Assembly: GCF_016808095.1 (NCBI RefSeq)
Contig: NC_068975.1
Coordinates: 6,191,501-6,255,500 of the forward strand
Direction: 5' to 3'
Length of the DNA: 64,000 bases
DNA from: Vigna angularis
Lineage: Eukaryota > Streptophyta > Magnoliopsida > Fabales > Fabaceae
Shown piece after piece: positions 32,866 through 44,524 of this stretch (positions are counted from its first letter, which is position 1; each line of letters opens with the position of its first letter). The notes under the pieces were generated by a model. That model saw nothing but the letters and a program-made list of their open reading frames with translations. It searched no databases and was not told the DNA's origin. A program made the position numbers and the translations under genes.

Positions 32866-33190
32866 CACTAGTGCAGAAAGGGCTTTAGACGTCTGTTATT
32901 TTGGGCTTTTAACGTCAGATCCCGATCTGACGGCTTTGTGGGTGACATTAATCAGACGTCGGACAGGATATACCAGATGCATACGTAGACGTCAAATGTG
33001 GCTATACCAGACATCTATGTAGACGTCGGATGTGGCTATACAAGACATCTACGTAGACATCGGATGTGGGTAACCCGACATCTATTGGATGTCTGTTTTT
33101 GCACTAACCGACGTGTATAGACGTTAGACATGTCATTAACAGACGTCTACTGGGTGTTTCTTTTAAAAACTTAATTTAGTTTTACAATAA
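32866..33190. repeat. left terminal and subterminal repeats of CACTA B
   Basis: CACTAGTGCAGAAAG followed by many copies of AGACGTC or ACATCTA at spacings of 20-40 bp. The same repeats, inverted, are at 45395-45851 and in the remnant at 62886-62985. Confidence 0.85.
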
Positions 33191-33460
33191 AACTACACGT
33201 GAAAATTAGAAAATTGTCCCAGAACATTATATTATAATATATATTATATATGCGTTTCAACTAAAGAAAGTTGTACTTAATCTAAAAGACAATCCAATAC
33301 CAAAACTATCAAAATATAAACTTAAACTAAACCTAATAATGTTCAAAGAAGACCGACCTTGGTCTGCAATGATTGTGTCCATGTACCTAAAACAATAAAG
33401 TTAAGTTGTTAGAAACTAGGAATCTAAATAAAACTAATATGGAAGACAAAATTAACTATC

Positions 33461-34465
33461 TTACATGCACCATAGTTGAATGATGGAAATATTCAACATT
33501 CTGTCTCCCTCAATGATCTCCAATGCATCAGTCAATGTGATATATACTGGCACATGGGGGAGACCAAATACTCTCAAATCCCAGTATATTTCTAATGGTG
33601 CTCTCTTCAACCTGGGTAATTTTGTCATTAGCTTTGATAGAGGATCATCCTCCGCTTCAGCCATCTCATCATCTTCATCTATGATTGTATCATGCATTGG
33701 CTGCTTTTAAGGACGTGTGAACTAAAGATAAGAATTTCAAAGTTATCAATAAATATTTCTAAATTTAACATAGAAATACTAATAATAAAAATATTATACC
33801 TTTGTAGTAGCCATGTGTGACATGATCAATGCTCTAGGCCAGGCTATAAATGTACCTATGGCCTCTCGCACGAAATGCATTTCTGGAGTGGGTACAGGCA
33901 CCTGAGCTTGGGGATCCCCAACCTCGTCAATCGTCACAAGCTTGTGGTGGGGTAATATGGATACAACATGAATAGTCTGTCCTCCCTCAAGTACTCGTCC
34001 GACAGCCACATTGCGTGGGGGATCCCCATCAACCAACAGCTCATACTGACCTCTATACTTAGTAGGTTCTATAGTAGAGCATTATCCTCTAGTGGTGAAA
34101 CGAGGTAGTGTGGGAGCTTCAGTGGGCCCCATGGTGCCCTGCATCATGGAATGCAACTTCTTTTCAAGCGCTCTTTGTATTTCTTTTTGCTCTTAAAGCT
34201 GCTCCATGAATCATTGCTCCATTGATCTCATGATTTGGTTGAGTCTTTCCTCCCACTGAAGATCCATCTGCCTCAGTGCCTCCTGACTCATTGATGGAGT
34301 GTTTTTCGGTGTAGGGCCAAAGTAGTCATGAAGACCAATCGCCCTAGGAACTCCAAGTACACGTCCTAGGTGCTCGGGCTTTCCAATGGCCGTTGTTAAA
34401 ATGTCATCCCTACCTTGGCCAACAAATGTTCCCTGAGTCTGCTGCCCAACCAACTCATCCTGCAC
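33461..34465 (-). pseudogene. TNPA-like (Transposase_24/DUF8039-type) gene of CACTA B, decayed
   Basis: Three minus-strand exon-like blocks. 34465-34211 encodes TFVGQGRDDILTTAIGKPEH, typical of Transposase_24. 34036-33794 encodes GRVLEGGQTIHVVSILPHH. 33697-33461 encodes ALEIIEGDRMLNISIIQLW. Introns lie between the blocks. More N-terminal exons probably lie up to about 35400 but are too decayed to draw. An intact CDS could not be assembled. Confidence 0.65.
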
Positions 34466-35721
34466 ATAAAAAAGACTTCGTTACTTAGAAGACATGCTAT
34501 GATAAATACACAATCAAACAATGTTTAGAATTTGAACTTACAATTATTCGTTAAATCAAAGCAGCTGAGGAAGATGTCATGTTCCCATTAGATTTAGTCT
34601 AAGCAACCTTCCACAGCTCGTACCTAGCAGGTGCAGGTGCTAGGTCCGGGGACTCAAGCCCCAAGGCATTCGCTCGAGACTTTCTAATTTTCTTCTTCAG
34701 TTTTGCATAACCACCTCGTGATAATAAGTGTGGTGCATCGTTTAGCCTTTGCCTTTCTTAGGCAGCTAACCTTTTACTCTGTGAAACCATGTATATTGAT
34801 AAGTGTAATATCATAAAAAATCCATGAAAGACATTGTAGATGTTAAGAAACATACCTTCCATTCTTCAAACTCTCTAGATGCACGAAACTACATCCACTC
34901 CTCCTCTGTGAAGGGATAATGCTGACATGGATTTTCATGTTGTTTGTCTCCAAAGACATATAGACGTGTCATCCTTGTCTTGAAATCCCTCCATCTGATC
35001 GCTATATGCGATAACACTTTCTTTCTAATCTTTCCAGTGTTTGGAATATCATAATGTTGTTGTTTAAAAGAAAAAAAAACTTGTTAATGACATACCTGAA
35101 TAACTTAATAATAAGATAAAAGAAATAAGTATATCAAATTTCTTTTAAGTAAACATACCTGAATATCATGCCATAAGAGGTTCTTCTCGACCTCTGGGAC
35201 GTCATCCCAAGATGCGTGAAGGATAGAGACATGACTTTTTGCTAACTTGCCCAGATAACTCTTAAACCTATCAGCATTTGTCCTTGATGGAACACCTGAT
35301 CTGGGGTCAATGTCTACATTCTCCTCTGCCCATCAACGCGTCTGGATGTCACATCTGGCAATAGTGTGATGCCTCGAGCACGTCTGGTTTGTCCTGATCT
35401 TGAGGTCGACGTACTTGAAAAATATATACAAGGTTAGTACTAATTCAAATATGATGAAACTACATATAAAGTCATTACAAAAAATATCACAACCTATTAA
35501 GATATTGTTTTCTCCCATATCCCTTGATTGTGATCCCTACGAATTGCCTGGATGTCATTGGCAACGTCATCAATTGAGTCTTCAATGGGTCTTGATGCAA
35601 CAGATGTTGTCTCAAGTATATCAAGAGAATTTTCATCATCGTATCCTTGCATGTTTTTTCCTTTTGAAACCACTGACCCTTTTTTATTCGTTGGATCATT
35701 TACGTAGAATATTTGTCTCCC
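34466..35721 (-). other. probable N-terminal exons and introns of the TNPA-like gene, decayed
   Basis: Short minus-strand stretches with Transposase_24-like residues occur at about 34570-34760, 34870-35050 and 35170-35400, separated by AT-rich intron-like runs with poly-A or poly-T. No continuous frame exists. It abuts the end of TNP2 B. Confidence 0.4.
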
Positions 35722-36720
35722 TTAACTAACCATGATAAATAGTTCATCAGTGTAATTCATATTGTTCAAGTGTACCAATGTGAAACCAAAGTCATCTGTC
35801 ATGACACCAGAATTTATATCAACCCATTTACACTTGAAAACTGGGACTCTAAAATTTATATAATCAACTTCCCATATTTCTTGTATTATTCCAAAATAAC
35901 TCCTGGATGCTGTGATTGGATTTTTGTCTTTAGAGCTAGCAAATTGCACAACCTCAGCTTGTAGTGTAACCCCACTATTTTGAACTCTACTTTTGTCATC
36001 TTCTACCTTTGTCTAAAAATAAATATTCTTTATTTAGTACCCACCATATGTAATGACATCTGTGTTCGACCCACGAGATAACCTCAATAGACTTGGGTGT
36101 GATGCCTTTATTTCATTAACGTGTTTAGAAATGTAAAGAATCACATCAACAATGTTGTTTAAGATGTACAAATGAGCTTGGTCAACTTCTTTTCTATTAA
36201 CACTTTGAATTCTCACACCTCGAACACCCTTACCTTCACATTTTCCTTCATGTCTACTCTTGGGAAGACCCACTGGTTCACAACTTGGCATATAACTTGA
36301 ACAAAATTCAATGGCTTCTTCTGTAACGTATCGCTCTATGATTGAAGCTTCTGGTCAATATTGATTCTTGACATATCCCTTTAATTTCTTCATGTATCTT
36401 TGACTAGATGAACAATCAAATGAACCATGATATGAAAAAAAGAAAGTGGAAAATACATCTCCAATTCACATAGTAGTCTTATTCCTTCATTTTCCCAATT
36501 GATCTAAACCTCGAGGGTCAACAACTTTCTTGCAAATGGAATTAAAGAACAAACTCAAACGTGTCAGAATACCCCTAAGAGAAGTAGGTAATATGCCTCG
36601 AATAACAACTGGTAACAATTGTTGCATCAATATATGACAATCATGAGACTTTAAACCAACTAACTTTAACTCTCGCATAGAAACAAGGTTACTAATATTT
36701 GAAGAATAACCTTGTGGAAC

Positions 36721-37966
36721 TGATGGACAAATTTATGATCACCAAAATATGATGTCACAAACTTGTTTTACAATCGGCAAGTATGACCGAATCGTTTCAA
36801 GTAATAAACTCGGTAAGACCAAGTATCGTTCTCCCAAAAGGACTCACAGCCTAGTTTAGTTGTGTGGTTCATTGATTAGCTAAGACTTAAGAACGAAATA
36901 TTTGGAGTTTAATATGCAAGACAGAAAATAAACATGTATGCATGAGTTTTTGATCAATGGCAAAAGCAAAAGACAAGCACTTTCAATGAAATATATATAT
37001 GAATATGTTGTTGGGGGTCAATTTCATCTTATCCACTCTCATATATTTTAGGAATTCAACATTCAAATCATCATTGTTAATGTCACTCTCTAAAGTACCT
37101 TTCAAGAAGGCTTCTCCCTAATTACGAGTTCATACAATTCCTAGCATTCCTAATAATTAGTTCATCAAGTGCAGGAGCTTAACGACAACCAATATAATAT
37201 TGGGAGAGATTCCCCGGATCTAGACTTCCCCGTACGTTCCCGTATCGACAAAATCAATAATCATGCATTGAATGAGTTAAACAAAGCAAGCATTAAGCAA
37301 AGAGGAAAAACCCTAACTAATGATGAAAGAAAGCATAAATCTTAGATTAAGATTCAAGCACAAATTCCATATATGAGAGCTTCAAAAGATTACATTGATT
37401 CCCCAACAAACATACAAGGTTTAGTTCACCATATTCATGGTGAACCTAGATGAACAATAATGAAAGAATGAAGGATAAAACCCTAGAAAGGTGAAGAGGT
37501 AGCCTGAGCATCCAAGATCCTCCTTCAAAGGGGTGGAAGAGAGAGTGTTTGTTTCGTTTTTGCCAAAGATACCAACCCTAAGACATCTAGGTCTTTAAAT
37601 AGGACATAAAAATAATAGAAAACGGGTCCAGGCCCAAACAGATCATAAAATCGCATAAAACTGGCCCAAAACTCGTCTGGTTGACTTTTTTCGTATTCTG
37701 GTTGACTGGTTGTCTTTTCTGGTTGACTGGTTGACTTTTCTGGTTTCTGGTTGACTTTTCTGATTCCATCTCTCTCCTTCTTCACTTCTTTCACTAAATT
37801 CACCTTAAAACTTGCACAAAAACACTGAAATCAAGCATTAACCTGTCCAGCTCTCTTATTTATGAAAATATGGATAAAAGCATGATTTCAAGCTAGTTTC
37901 TAAGTGTAAAGGTTGCTTTTTGTGTCAATTTTAAGCATGAAAATAACAGTTTTTCAACTGTTATCA
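36721..37966 (-). repeat. 3' LTR of the Athila derivative (1246 bp)
   Basis: The plus-strand ends are TGATGGACAAATTT and AACTGTTATCA. It is very close to 41509-42731, the main difference being about 24 bp in the GGTTGACT repeats (37677-37765). The minus strand has TATTTAAAGAC as a likely TATA region. Confidence 0.95.
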
Positions 37967-39870
37967 CAACCCCAAACTTAGAACTTTGCTTGTCCTCAAG
38001 CAAACAAGATGTAACTCAATCTTCAACCAATTCATATGATGGTTCACTCATTCAAAAATCCTCTTTTTCAAGATAAGTAAAAAACTTCAATCAACTTATG
38101 ACCAAGAGTTCAATTAAGATGTGCACATGCTTTGGTGTTCACAAAATCACTTAATACCCAACAAATGCTATTTTTCATGAATGATCAATCAATTAAGCAT
38201 GGATGTTCATGTGCTTATGGAATATTTCCTCACTAGGTAAAGTGTTACACTCAACACACAAGTGTATAAGAGGTAATCACTCATTCACTCCACTATCACA
38301 ATGTCACATGAATCAACTTTGCCTTTCATTTTACCACAATCAAAAACATTCACAAGCATGCATCATCACAAGGCCTTTTCAATGGCTTATAATGTGGCTT
38401 GGCTAACAAGAGAATTGGTTTTTCTGGATCACAAAATCCTTGAGTTGAGAGAGTCATAACAACACAATTATTCTTATTCTTCCCAACTTGCCTTTGCATT
38501 TGCATTGAGCTTTGCTTCTTTTTCTTTTCTTTTCTTTTTCTTTTTCTTTGCATATTCTTACTTTTTTAGCTCTTAGCTCAATGCTTTTCCTTTTTCATGT
38601 TTTCCCAACAACCCCAAACTTGAACATTTAACAATACCACACAAGATCTTCTACTTAACTCAAGGTAAAGATTTTCAATCAAAGGTTTTCAGTGTATGTT
38701 CAAGGCTAAGGGTTCAAAGGATAGAACACAAAGTGTTCTCTTTTAGTGGGCTAACTTTATGAATTTGGCCAATAAAAAGGGTTCCAACAAACGGCCTTGA
38801 TCATATGATGCAAAACCAGCAATTGATTCAATCATAGAAAACCTGGGCAAAGTCATTCATGCTTTCAAAGTAATGGCATTTAACAATAACAACTCTGAAG
38901 CTCAAAACCTCACATATAAGCTCATTCACATTTGACATACACATCCTGCTTAATTTCACAACCACAATCATAATATCATGCATTTGTTCACAAAGCTTGT
39001 GAATCACCTGTATAAGCATTTTAATGTGCACATCATCTCAACATCAATCAATCAATAATCATCATCAAGCATTACTTATCACAAAATCACAGTTAATAGC
39101 AAACCATCACAAGAAACCAGGTTTCCAATAGAGTACATCAAACCCTAACCTAAAAACAAAAACAAATAAGTTCAGAAAACTTAAACCAACAAAAGCATAA
39201 GCATATGATAGCATTCATCAGTAAATGTCAGCTCCTCATCAATCTAAGCTGTCCTCTGTATCTTCCTTCTTCTTGGATCTTATAGTCTTGATTCTTTTTT
39301 CCCGATGAGGAGGCCATCCCTGCATCAAACATAATTCACAAAACCAAAAGATACATTGTTAAGCATTAGTAAACCACAATGAAGAAATCAGCCCCTTCAA
39401 TGATGCTCTCTCCCAACCCCAAACTTAGATGGAAAACTAGTGAGCAAGTGAGTGGAAGGGAGATTTTCTAAAGAGGGATGAGGGAAAAGTTGTAGAGAAC
39501 CTTTGAAAAGGTATGTAGGAGTGTGTGTGCAGAGAAAAGTCTGAAAGTATGAGCAAATGCGCAACTTAGGGTATAAAAATACCCTAATGGGCTCGGGTCC
39601 CGCTAAGGGGAACTAAAGCCCATCTGCGAGAGTACCGCTCAGTGGTAAGTTGCCGCTCAGCGGCACTTTCGTGATGTGCTCTTCTCCTTCTTTGCTTAAC
39701 CTAAGTTCCTCCTAGACATGCCCCTCACTGGTTCCCTGCAATTCAATGTTTAGAATACTTATGCAAACCCTATTATGCAACTAAAATGAAACAAACAAAA
39801 ACAATCAATCAACTGGGTTGCCTCCCAGGTAGCGCTTGTTTAACGTCACGAGCCTGACCCAAAGTTCACC
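37967..39870 (-). other. 3' non-coding region of the Athila derivative
   Basis: Begins (plus strand) CAACCCCAAACTTAGAA, the complement of the purine tract. A short env-like start (MASSSGKKRIKT) lies on the minus strand at about 39325. The copy of the conserved motif GGGTTGCCTCCCAGGTAG is at 39814-39862. No long frame is present. Confidence 0.6.
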
Positions 39871-40042
39871 AACACCCATCAGTAGGTGTTTCAAACTTAC
39901 CAACACCCATCAGTAGGTGCTACAGACTTACCAGCACCCATCAGTAGGTGCAAAATTTTCTCACCAACGCCCATCAGTAGGTGTTACAAACTTAGTATCC
40001 TTCAGTAGATACTTAACCACCTAGCATCCTTCAGTAGATGCT
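39871..40042 (-). repeat. hairpin array, six 20 nt units with conserved loop
   Basis: Units at 39871, 39902, 39933, 39966, 39994 and 40023. On the plus strand each has 6 bases, then CATCAGTA or CTTCAGTA, then 6 bases that pair with the first. The arm pairs are AACACC/GGTGTT, AACACC/GGTGCT, AGCACC/GGTGCA, AACGCC/GGTGTT, AGTATC/GATACT and AGCATC/GATGCT. Several differences between units are compensatory. Two copies of the GGGAGGCAACCC motif flank the array. Confidence 0.8.
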
Positions 40043-40086
40043 GTATCCAACAAAATATTTACAAAATAATGTTCACAAATTAAAAG

Positions 40087-40797
40087 TTACAAAACCAAAT
40101 CAAAAGTTTTTAAATCCATTGGGTTGCCTCCCAGCAAGCGCTCTTTTAACGTCGTTAGCTTGACCCAGTAAAGCTCAAGTTCTTTCTTCTTTTTCTTCTT
40201 TCTACTGAACTTCTTCAGAAATTTGATCAAACCAGGAACCTGTTGCAGTGTCTCAATCATAGGAACTTTAATCTCCAATTTCTTGAAGATTTCCATAGAG
40301 CACTTAAATTTCTTTTCCTTCCTATGATTCTTCTTTAGATGAGGATGGGATTTTTCATATGATTCCTTCTTCTTTCCTCTCATCTTCTTTTTCTTATGCT
40401 TCCTCTCCCCAAATTTTCTCTTTTTCTTTTCTCTTATTTTTTTCTTCCCTTCTCTTTTTCTTTTCAACTTCTTTATTTTCACACAAATTTTCTTCCTCTC
40501 TTCTCTCTCAACCACTTCTTTTTCTTTTTCATCATCTTTATCTTTCTCACTCAACTCTTCTTTTTCTTCTCTCTCTATCTTTTCCTCATCTCTCTCTATT
40601 TTTTTCTCAGCAAAAATCTTGTCACTTTCAATGACAATGGCTTGACCTTCCTCCTTAAGGTTAACTTCAGTATTAACCTTAACATTCAATTTTTGACTAA
40701 TGAAATGAAGGTGCATCTCCATCCTTTTACATGATTCTTCAATGCTTTTCTGAGTAGAGTCGGAATTTTTCAGAAATTGTTGAAGGGTGTCATCCAA
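40087..40797 (-). CDS. gag-derived Lys/Glu-rich frame of the Athila derivative
   Basis: 236 residues. The N-terminal part (MDDTLQQFLKNSDSTQKS, then NTEVNLKEEGQA) matches the Athila gag C-terminal region. The middle is very charged (EEKIEREEKEELSEKDKD, then KKKRKFGERK). FKCSMEIFKKLEIKVPMIETLQQVPGL aligns with FKEIFKQLEITMPLTEALQQ at 48169-48669. The last ~25 residues read through the conserved non-coding motif. It has no capsid core or zinc knuckle, so function is doubtful. It is also open in the truncated copy, which may only reflect its repetitive make-up. Confidence 0.6.
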   Translation of the reverse strand: MDDTLQQFLKNSDSTQKSIEESCKRMEMHLHFISQKLNVKVNTEVNLKEEGQAIVIESDKIFAEKKIERDEEKIEREEKEELSEKDKDDEKEKEVVEREERKKICVKIKKLKRKREGKKKIREKKKRKFGERKHKKKKMRGKKKESYEKSHPHLKKNHRKEKKFKCSMEIFKKLEIKVPMIETLQQVPGLIKFLKKFSRKKKKKKELELYWVKLTTLKERLLGGNPMDLKTFDLVL

Positions 40798-41484
40798 ATT
40801 TACTGATGGAGAGGGTTGTTACTGCCATTGTTGTGGTGGCGGCCTATCAAATTCTTCGGCAGCTTGAGTGGTTTTATGATGACAATTAGGTATCTGTATG
40901 TACTGTTGAACTGCCTCCTCCAACGTTATCTTTCTTCCCGATAGAGAGGGTTTTTTCTGCCTTTGTTGTGGTGGTAGATTCTTAAATTGTTCGACAGCTT
41001 GCCAAAATTGATCATTATCCATGCTTGAGTGAGATCCCACCAGTGATTGAAATTACCTTAGTAGAATTGAGTGCCTATTAAATTCTTGTTCGAATTGCAT
41101 CCTGCAAACATTAGACACAAAACTCTAGAAAATATTTGTTAGCACAAAAAGATATAGGAGAAAATATATATTCAGAAGATAAAAGATTCAGAAGATAAAA
41201 TAAAATAAGATAGAATAAAATAAAATAAAATAAAATAAAATCTAATCTCATCTAATAAGATAAAATAAAATAAAATCTAATCTAATCTAATCTAATCAAA
41301 TCAAATCAAATCAAATCTAATCTAATCAAATCAAATAAAATCTAATCTAATAAAATAAAATAAAATAAAATCAAATAAGATAAAATAAAAACCGAAAAAA
41401 TAAAAACAGAAAATAAAAACAGAAATTCAAAATTAAAGTCAAAGATAATCAATAATCACACAAATTAACCAGTTAAACCACGAG
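40798..41484 (-). other. 5' leader region of the Athila derivative
   Basis: On the minus strand this lies between the primer site and the gag-derived frame. A 73-codon piece (41040-40819, MGSHSSMDNDQFWQAVEQF) is open. The rest is AT-rich with the microsatellite at 41199-41395. Confidence 0.6.
41199..41395. repeat. AAAAT / AATCT pentanucleotide microsatellite
   Basis: Interspersed runs of (AAAAT), (AATCT) and (AATCA) with strict 5 bp phase, in the leader of the Athila derivative. Such a composite run indicates slippage plus unit mutation. Confidence 0.9.
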
Positions 41485-41502
41485 TCCCCGACAACGGCGC
41501 CA
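41485..41502 (-). promoter_or_regulatory. primer binding site, tRNA-Asp type
   Basis: Minus strand TGGCGCCGTTGTCGGGGA matches the complement of the plant tRNA-Asp 3' end at 17 of 18 positions. It begins 6 bp after the end of the 5' LTR. Confidence 0.9.
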
Positions 41503-41508
41503 AAAACT

Positions 41509-42731
41509 TGATGGACAAATTTATGATCGCCAAAATATGATGTCACAAACTTGTTTTACAATCGGCAAGTATGACCGAATCGTTTCACGTAATAAACTCG
41601 GTAAGACCAAGTATCGTTCTCCCAAAGGACTCACGGCCTAGTTTAGTTGTGTGGTTCGTTGATTAGCTAAGACTTAAGAACGAAATATTTGGAGTTTAAT
41701 ATGCAAGACAGAAAATAAACATGTATGCATGAGTTTTTGATCAATGGCAAAAGCAAAAGACAAGCACTTTCAATGAAATATATATATGAATATGTTGTTG
41801 GGGGTCAATTTCATCTTATCCACTCTCATATATTTTAGGAATTCAACATTCAAATCATCATTGTTAATGCCACTCTCTAAAGTACCTTTCAAGAAGGCTT
41901 CTCCCTAATTACGAGTTCATACAATTCCTAGCATTCCAAATAATTAGTTCATCAAGTGCAGGAGCTTAACGACAACCAATATAATATTGGGAGAGATTCC
42001 CCGGATCTAGACTTCCCCGTACGTTCCCGTATCGACAAAATCAATAATCATGCATTGAATGAGTTAAACAAAGCAAGCATTAAGCAAAGAAGAAAAACCC
42101 TAACTAATGATGAAAGAAAGCATAAATCTTAGATTAAGATGCAAGCACAAATTCCATATGTGAGAGCTTCAAAAGATTACATTGATTCCCCAACAAACAT
42201 ACAAGGTTTAGTTCACCATATTCATGGTGAACCTAGATGAACAATAATGAAAGAATGAAGGATAAAACCCTAGAGAGGTGAAGAGGTAGCCTGAGCATCC
42301 AAGATCCTCCTTCAAAGGGGTGGAAGAGAGAGTGTTTGTTTCGTTTTTGCCAAAGATACCAACCCTAAGACATCTAGGTCTTTAAATAGGACATAAAAAT
42401 AATAGAAAACGGGTCCAGGCCCAAACAGATCATAAAATCGCATAAAACTGGCCCAAAACTCGTCTGGTTGACTTTTTTCGTATTATGGTTGACTAGTTGA
42501 CTTTTCTGGTTTTTGGTTGACTTTTCTGATTCCATCTCTCTCCTTCTTCACTTTTTTCACTAAATTCACCTAAAACCTGCACAAAAACACTGAAATCAAG
42601 CATAAACCTGTCCAGCTCTCTTATTTCTGAAAATATGGATAAAAGCATGATTTCAAGCTAGTTTCTAAGTGTAAAGGTTGCTTTTTGTGTCAATTTTAAG
42701 CATGAAAATAATAGTTTTTCAACTGTTATCA
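41509..42731 (-). repeat. 5' LTR of the Athila derivative (1223 bp)
   Basis: Partner of 36721-37966 with the same ends. The GGTTGACT repeat run is shorter here. It is followed by the target duplication GGAAC. Confidence 0.95.
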
Positions 42732-44524
42732 GGAACCTTCACACTTCTTAAAGAGTTACAAAAACCTTGTTTTTCTTTTTTAGAAAGAGGGTGACAGGCT
42801 AGGGGAAGATAGGTGCGTCTTCCTAATATCTGTGGATGAAACTCAGATCGGATTCCCATGTCAGTCAAATCTTGTCGTGCTTTTATTCCGTATTTACTCT
42901 TCCCTTTCACGTTTATAAAGTTCTGATGACACTGTCACAAATATTTTTTTCAACGTGCATCACATCAATACAATGTCTAACATCAAGTTTACACTAGTAT
43001 GGATGATTAAAAAATATTGATCGTTTCTTCCAAATGTTTTTTGTAAAGGTACTTTTATGATGTTTTCTGAACATAATGTTAATGTTTTTCACTTCGTTGT
43101 ACACTTCTGCACCATTCTGGGGTCTAGACACAACCTCATCCTCAACACTTCCATTAAATGCTTGTTTCAATCTATTACGAGGAAGGAATTTCCGATGTCT
43201 TGTATATACCGTCTTTTGACCATGCTTCAATTGAAGGTAACTAGTGTTTTCTTCACAAATGGGACATGCAAAATGACCTTTAACACTATAACCGCTCAAT
43301 TTTCCATACGCTGGAAAATCATTCATAGTGTAAAACAACATTGCACACAAACAAAAATATTCTTCAACATGTGAGTCAAACACTTCTACCCCTTCTTCCC
43401 ACAATAATTTCAAATCATCAATTAAAGGTTTCAAGTAAACATCAATGTCATTTCCAGGTTGTTTAGGACCCGATATCATCATGGATAACATCATATATTT
43501 TCTCTTCATGCACAACGAAGGAGAAAGATTGTATATCATCAACATAACTGGCCATTAACTATGTTTGCTACTTAAGTTCCCATAAGGATTCATACCATCA
43601 GTTGCAAGTGCAAGTCTTAAGTTTCCTCGATCTGCACCAAATTCTGGAAATTTTTCATCAATCTTCTTCCATTATGTTGAATCAGCTCGGTGTCGAAGAA
43701 GATTATCGCACTTTCTTCCGACAATGTGCCATTTAAGGTTCTTTACATCTTCTTTAACAAAGAACATATGTTTGAACCTAGGTATTATAGGCAAATACCA
43801 CATCACCTTAGCAGGTGCACCATCACTACCAGCATTAGCAGTGTTTCTGTCAGATTTCTTTCTAAAACGGGATAAACCACATGTTGGACAATACTTTAGC
43901 ATAGAAAACTCCTTTATGTACAAAAAACAATCATTAGGACAAGCATGTATCTTTTGATATTCAAGACCCATTGGACACAAAAAACTTTTGCCTTGTAATT
44001 ACGAATAGTTTGAGTATTATTTTCTAGAAGCATTTCCTTCAACAACTCCAACAACTTTGTGAAACTTTTATCGGTTCATCTATTCCTTGCTTTAAAACTA
44101 AACAACTTCAAAGTTGTAGATAGACGTGTAAAGTTCGAGCATCCTGGGAACAACGGTTGCTCTAAATCATTTATAAAAGAATCATACAAATTAGCTCTTC
44201 CAAAATTATCTTCACCGACATCACGTATCATGTCCTCTAAATGATCAGTCATCCATTCTTTCACATAATCCGTTCTTCGTGATGTGGTAGGCTGGTTCAG
44301 TACTTCTCCATGCCAAGTTCAAACTGTATAAGTTCTCATTATGCCAAACATGAAAAGATGGTCACGTACATTGCCTAAGTCTTGTCGTATTTGATTAAGA
44401 CAAGAAACACAAGGACAAAAATATGTCTCGTTCACAGACTTAACATTTTGTTCAACACGAACTCCGAAACACCCTTCTCATATTCTTCACTGATGCGACG
44501 TTCATTCATCAAGCTTCGATCCAT

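Larger units (their letters stand above)
36721..42731 (-). mobile_element. complete non-autonomous Athila derivative inside TNP2 of CACTA B
   Basis: Two LTRs, 36721-37966 and 41509-42731, are flanked by the perfect 5 bp duplication GGAAC (36716-36720 and 42732-42736). On the minus strand there follow primer binding site, microsatellite-rich leader, a gag-derived frame (40797-40087), a hairpin array, a long non-coding stretch and the purine tract. There is no protease, RT or integrase, so it must borrow these from an autonomous Athila element. The same family appears truncated at 10995-14890. Confidence 0.95.
35722..44524 (-). pseudogene. TNP2-type transposase of CACTA B, split by a 6 kb retrotransposon
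   Basis: From ATG 44524 on the minus strand come a start like the transposase-associated domain (MDRSLMNER), then MIRDVGEDNFGRA (44228), CPMGLEYQKIHACPNDC (43980), the core with PKQPGNDIDVYLKPLIDD (43480) and YSVKGHFACPICEENT, and GIRSEFHPQ (42850). At 42737 it is interrupted by the Athila derivative and resumes at 36715 (LVGLKSHDCHILMQQL), then AHLYILNNI (36180) and the DUF4216-like end (35949-35722). Several stops and frame changes exist. Joining the two flanks at GGAAC gives the expected family order, so the insertion came after a working TNP2 had formed. Confidence 0.9.

Noticed and set aside
39871..40042. CRISPR-like array of short repeats
   Set aside because: Repeat core is only 8 bases, no spacer logic, and the sequence is part of a plant retrotransposon.
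40359..40734. Two plus-strand Phe/Ser/Leu-rich frames
   Set aside because: Same cause as at 14725: complement of the charged gag-derived frame.
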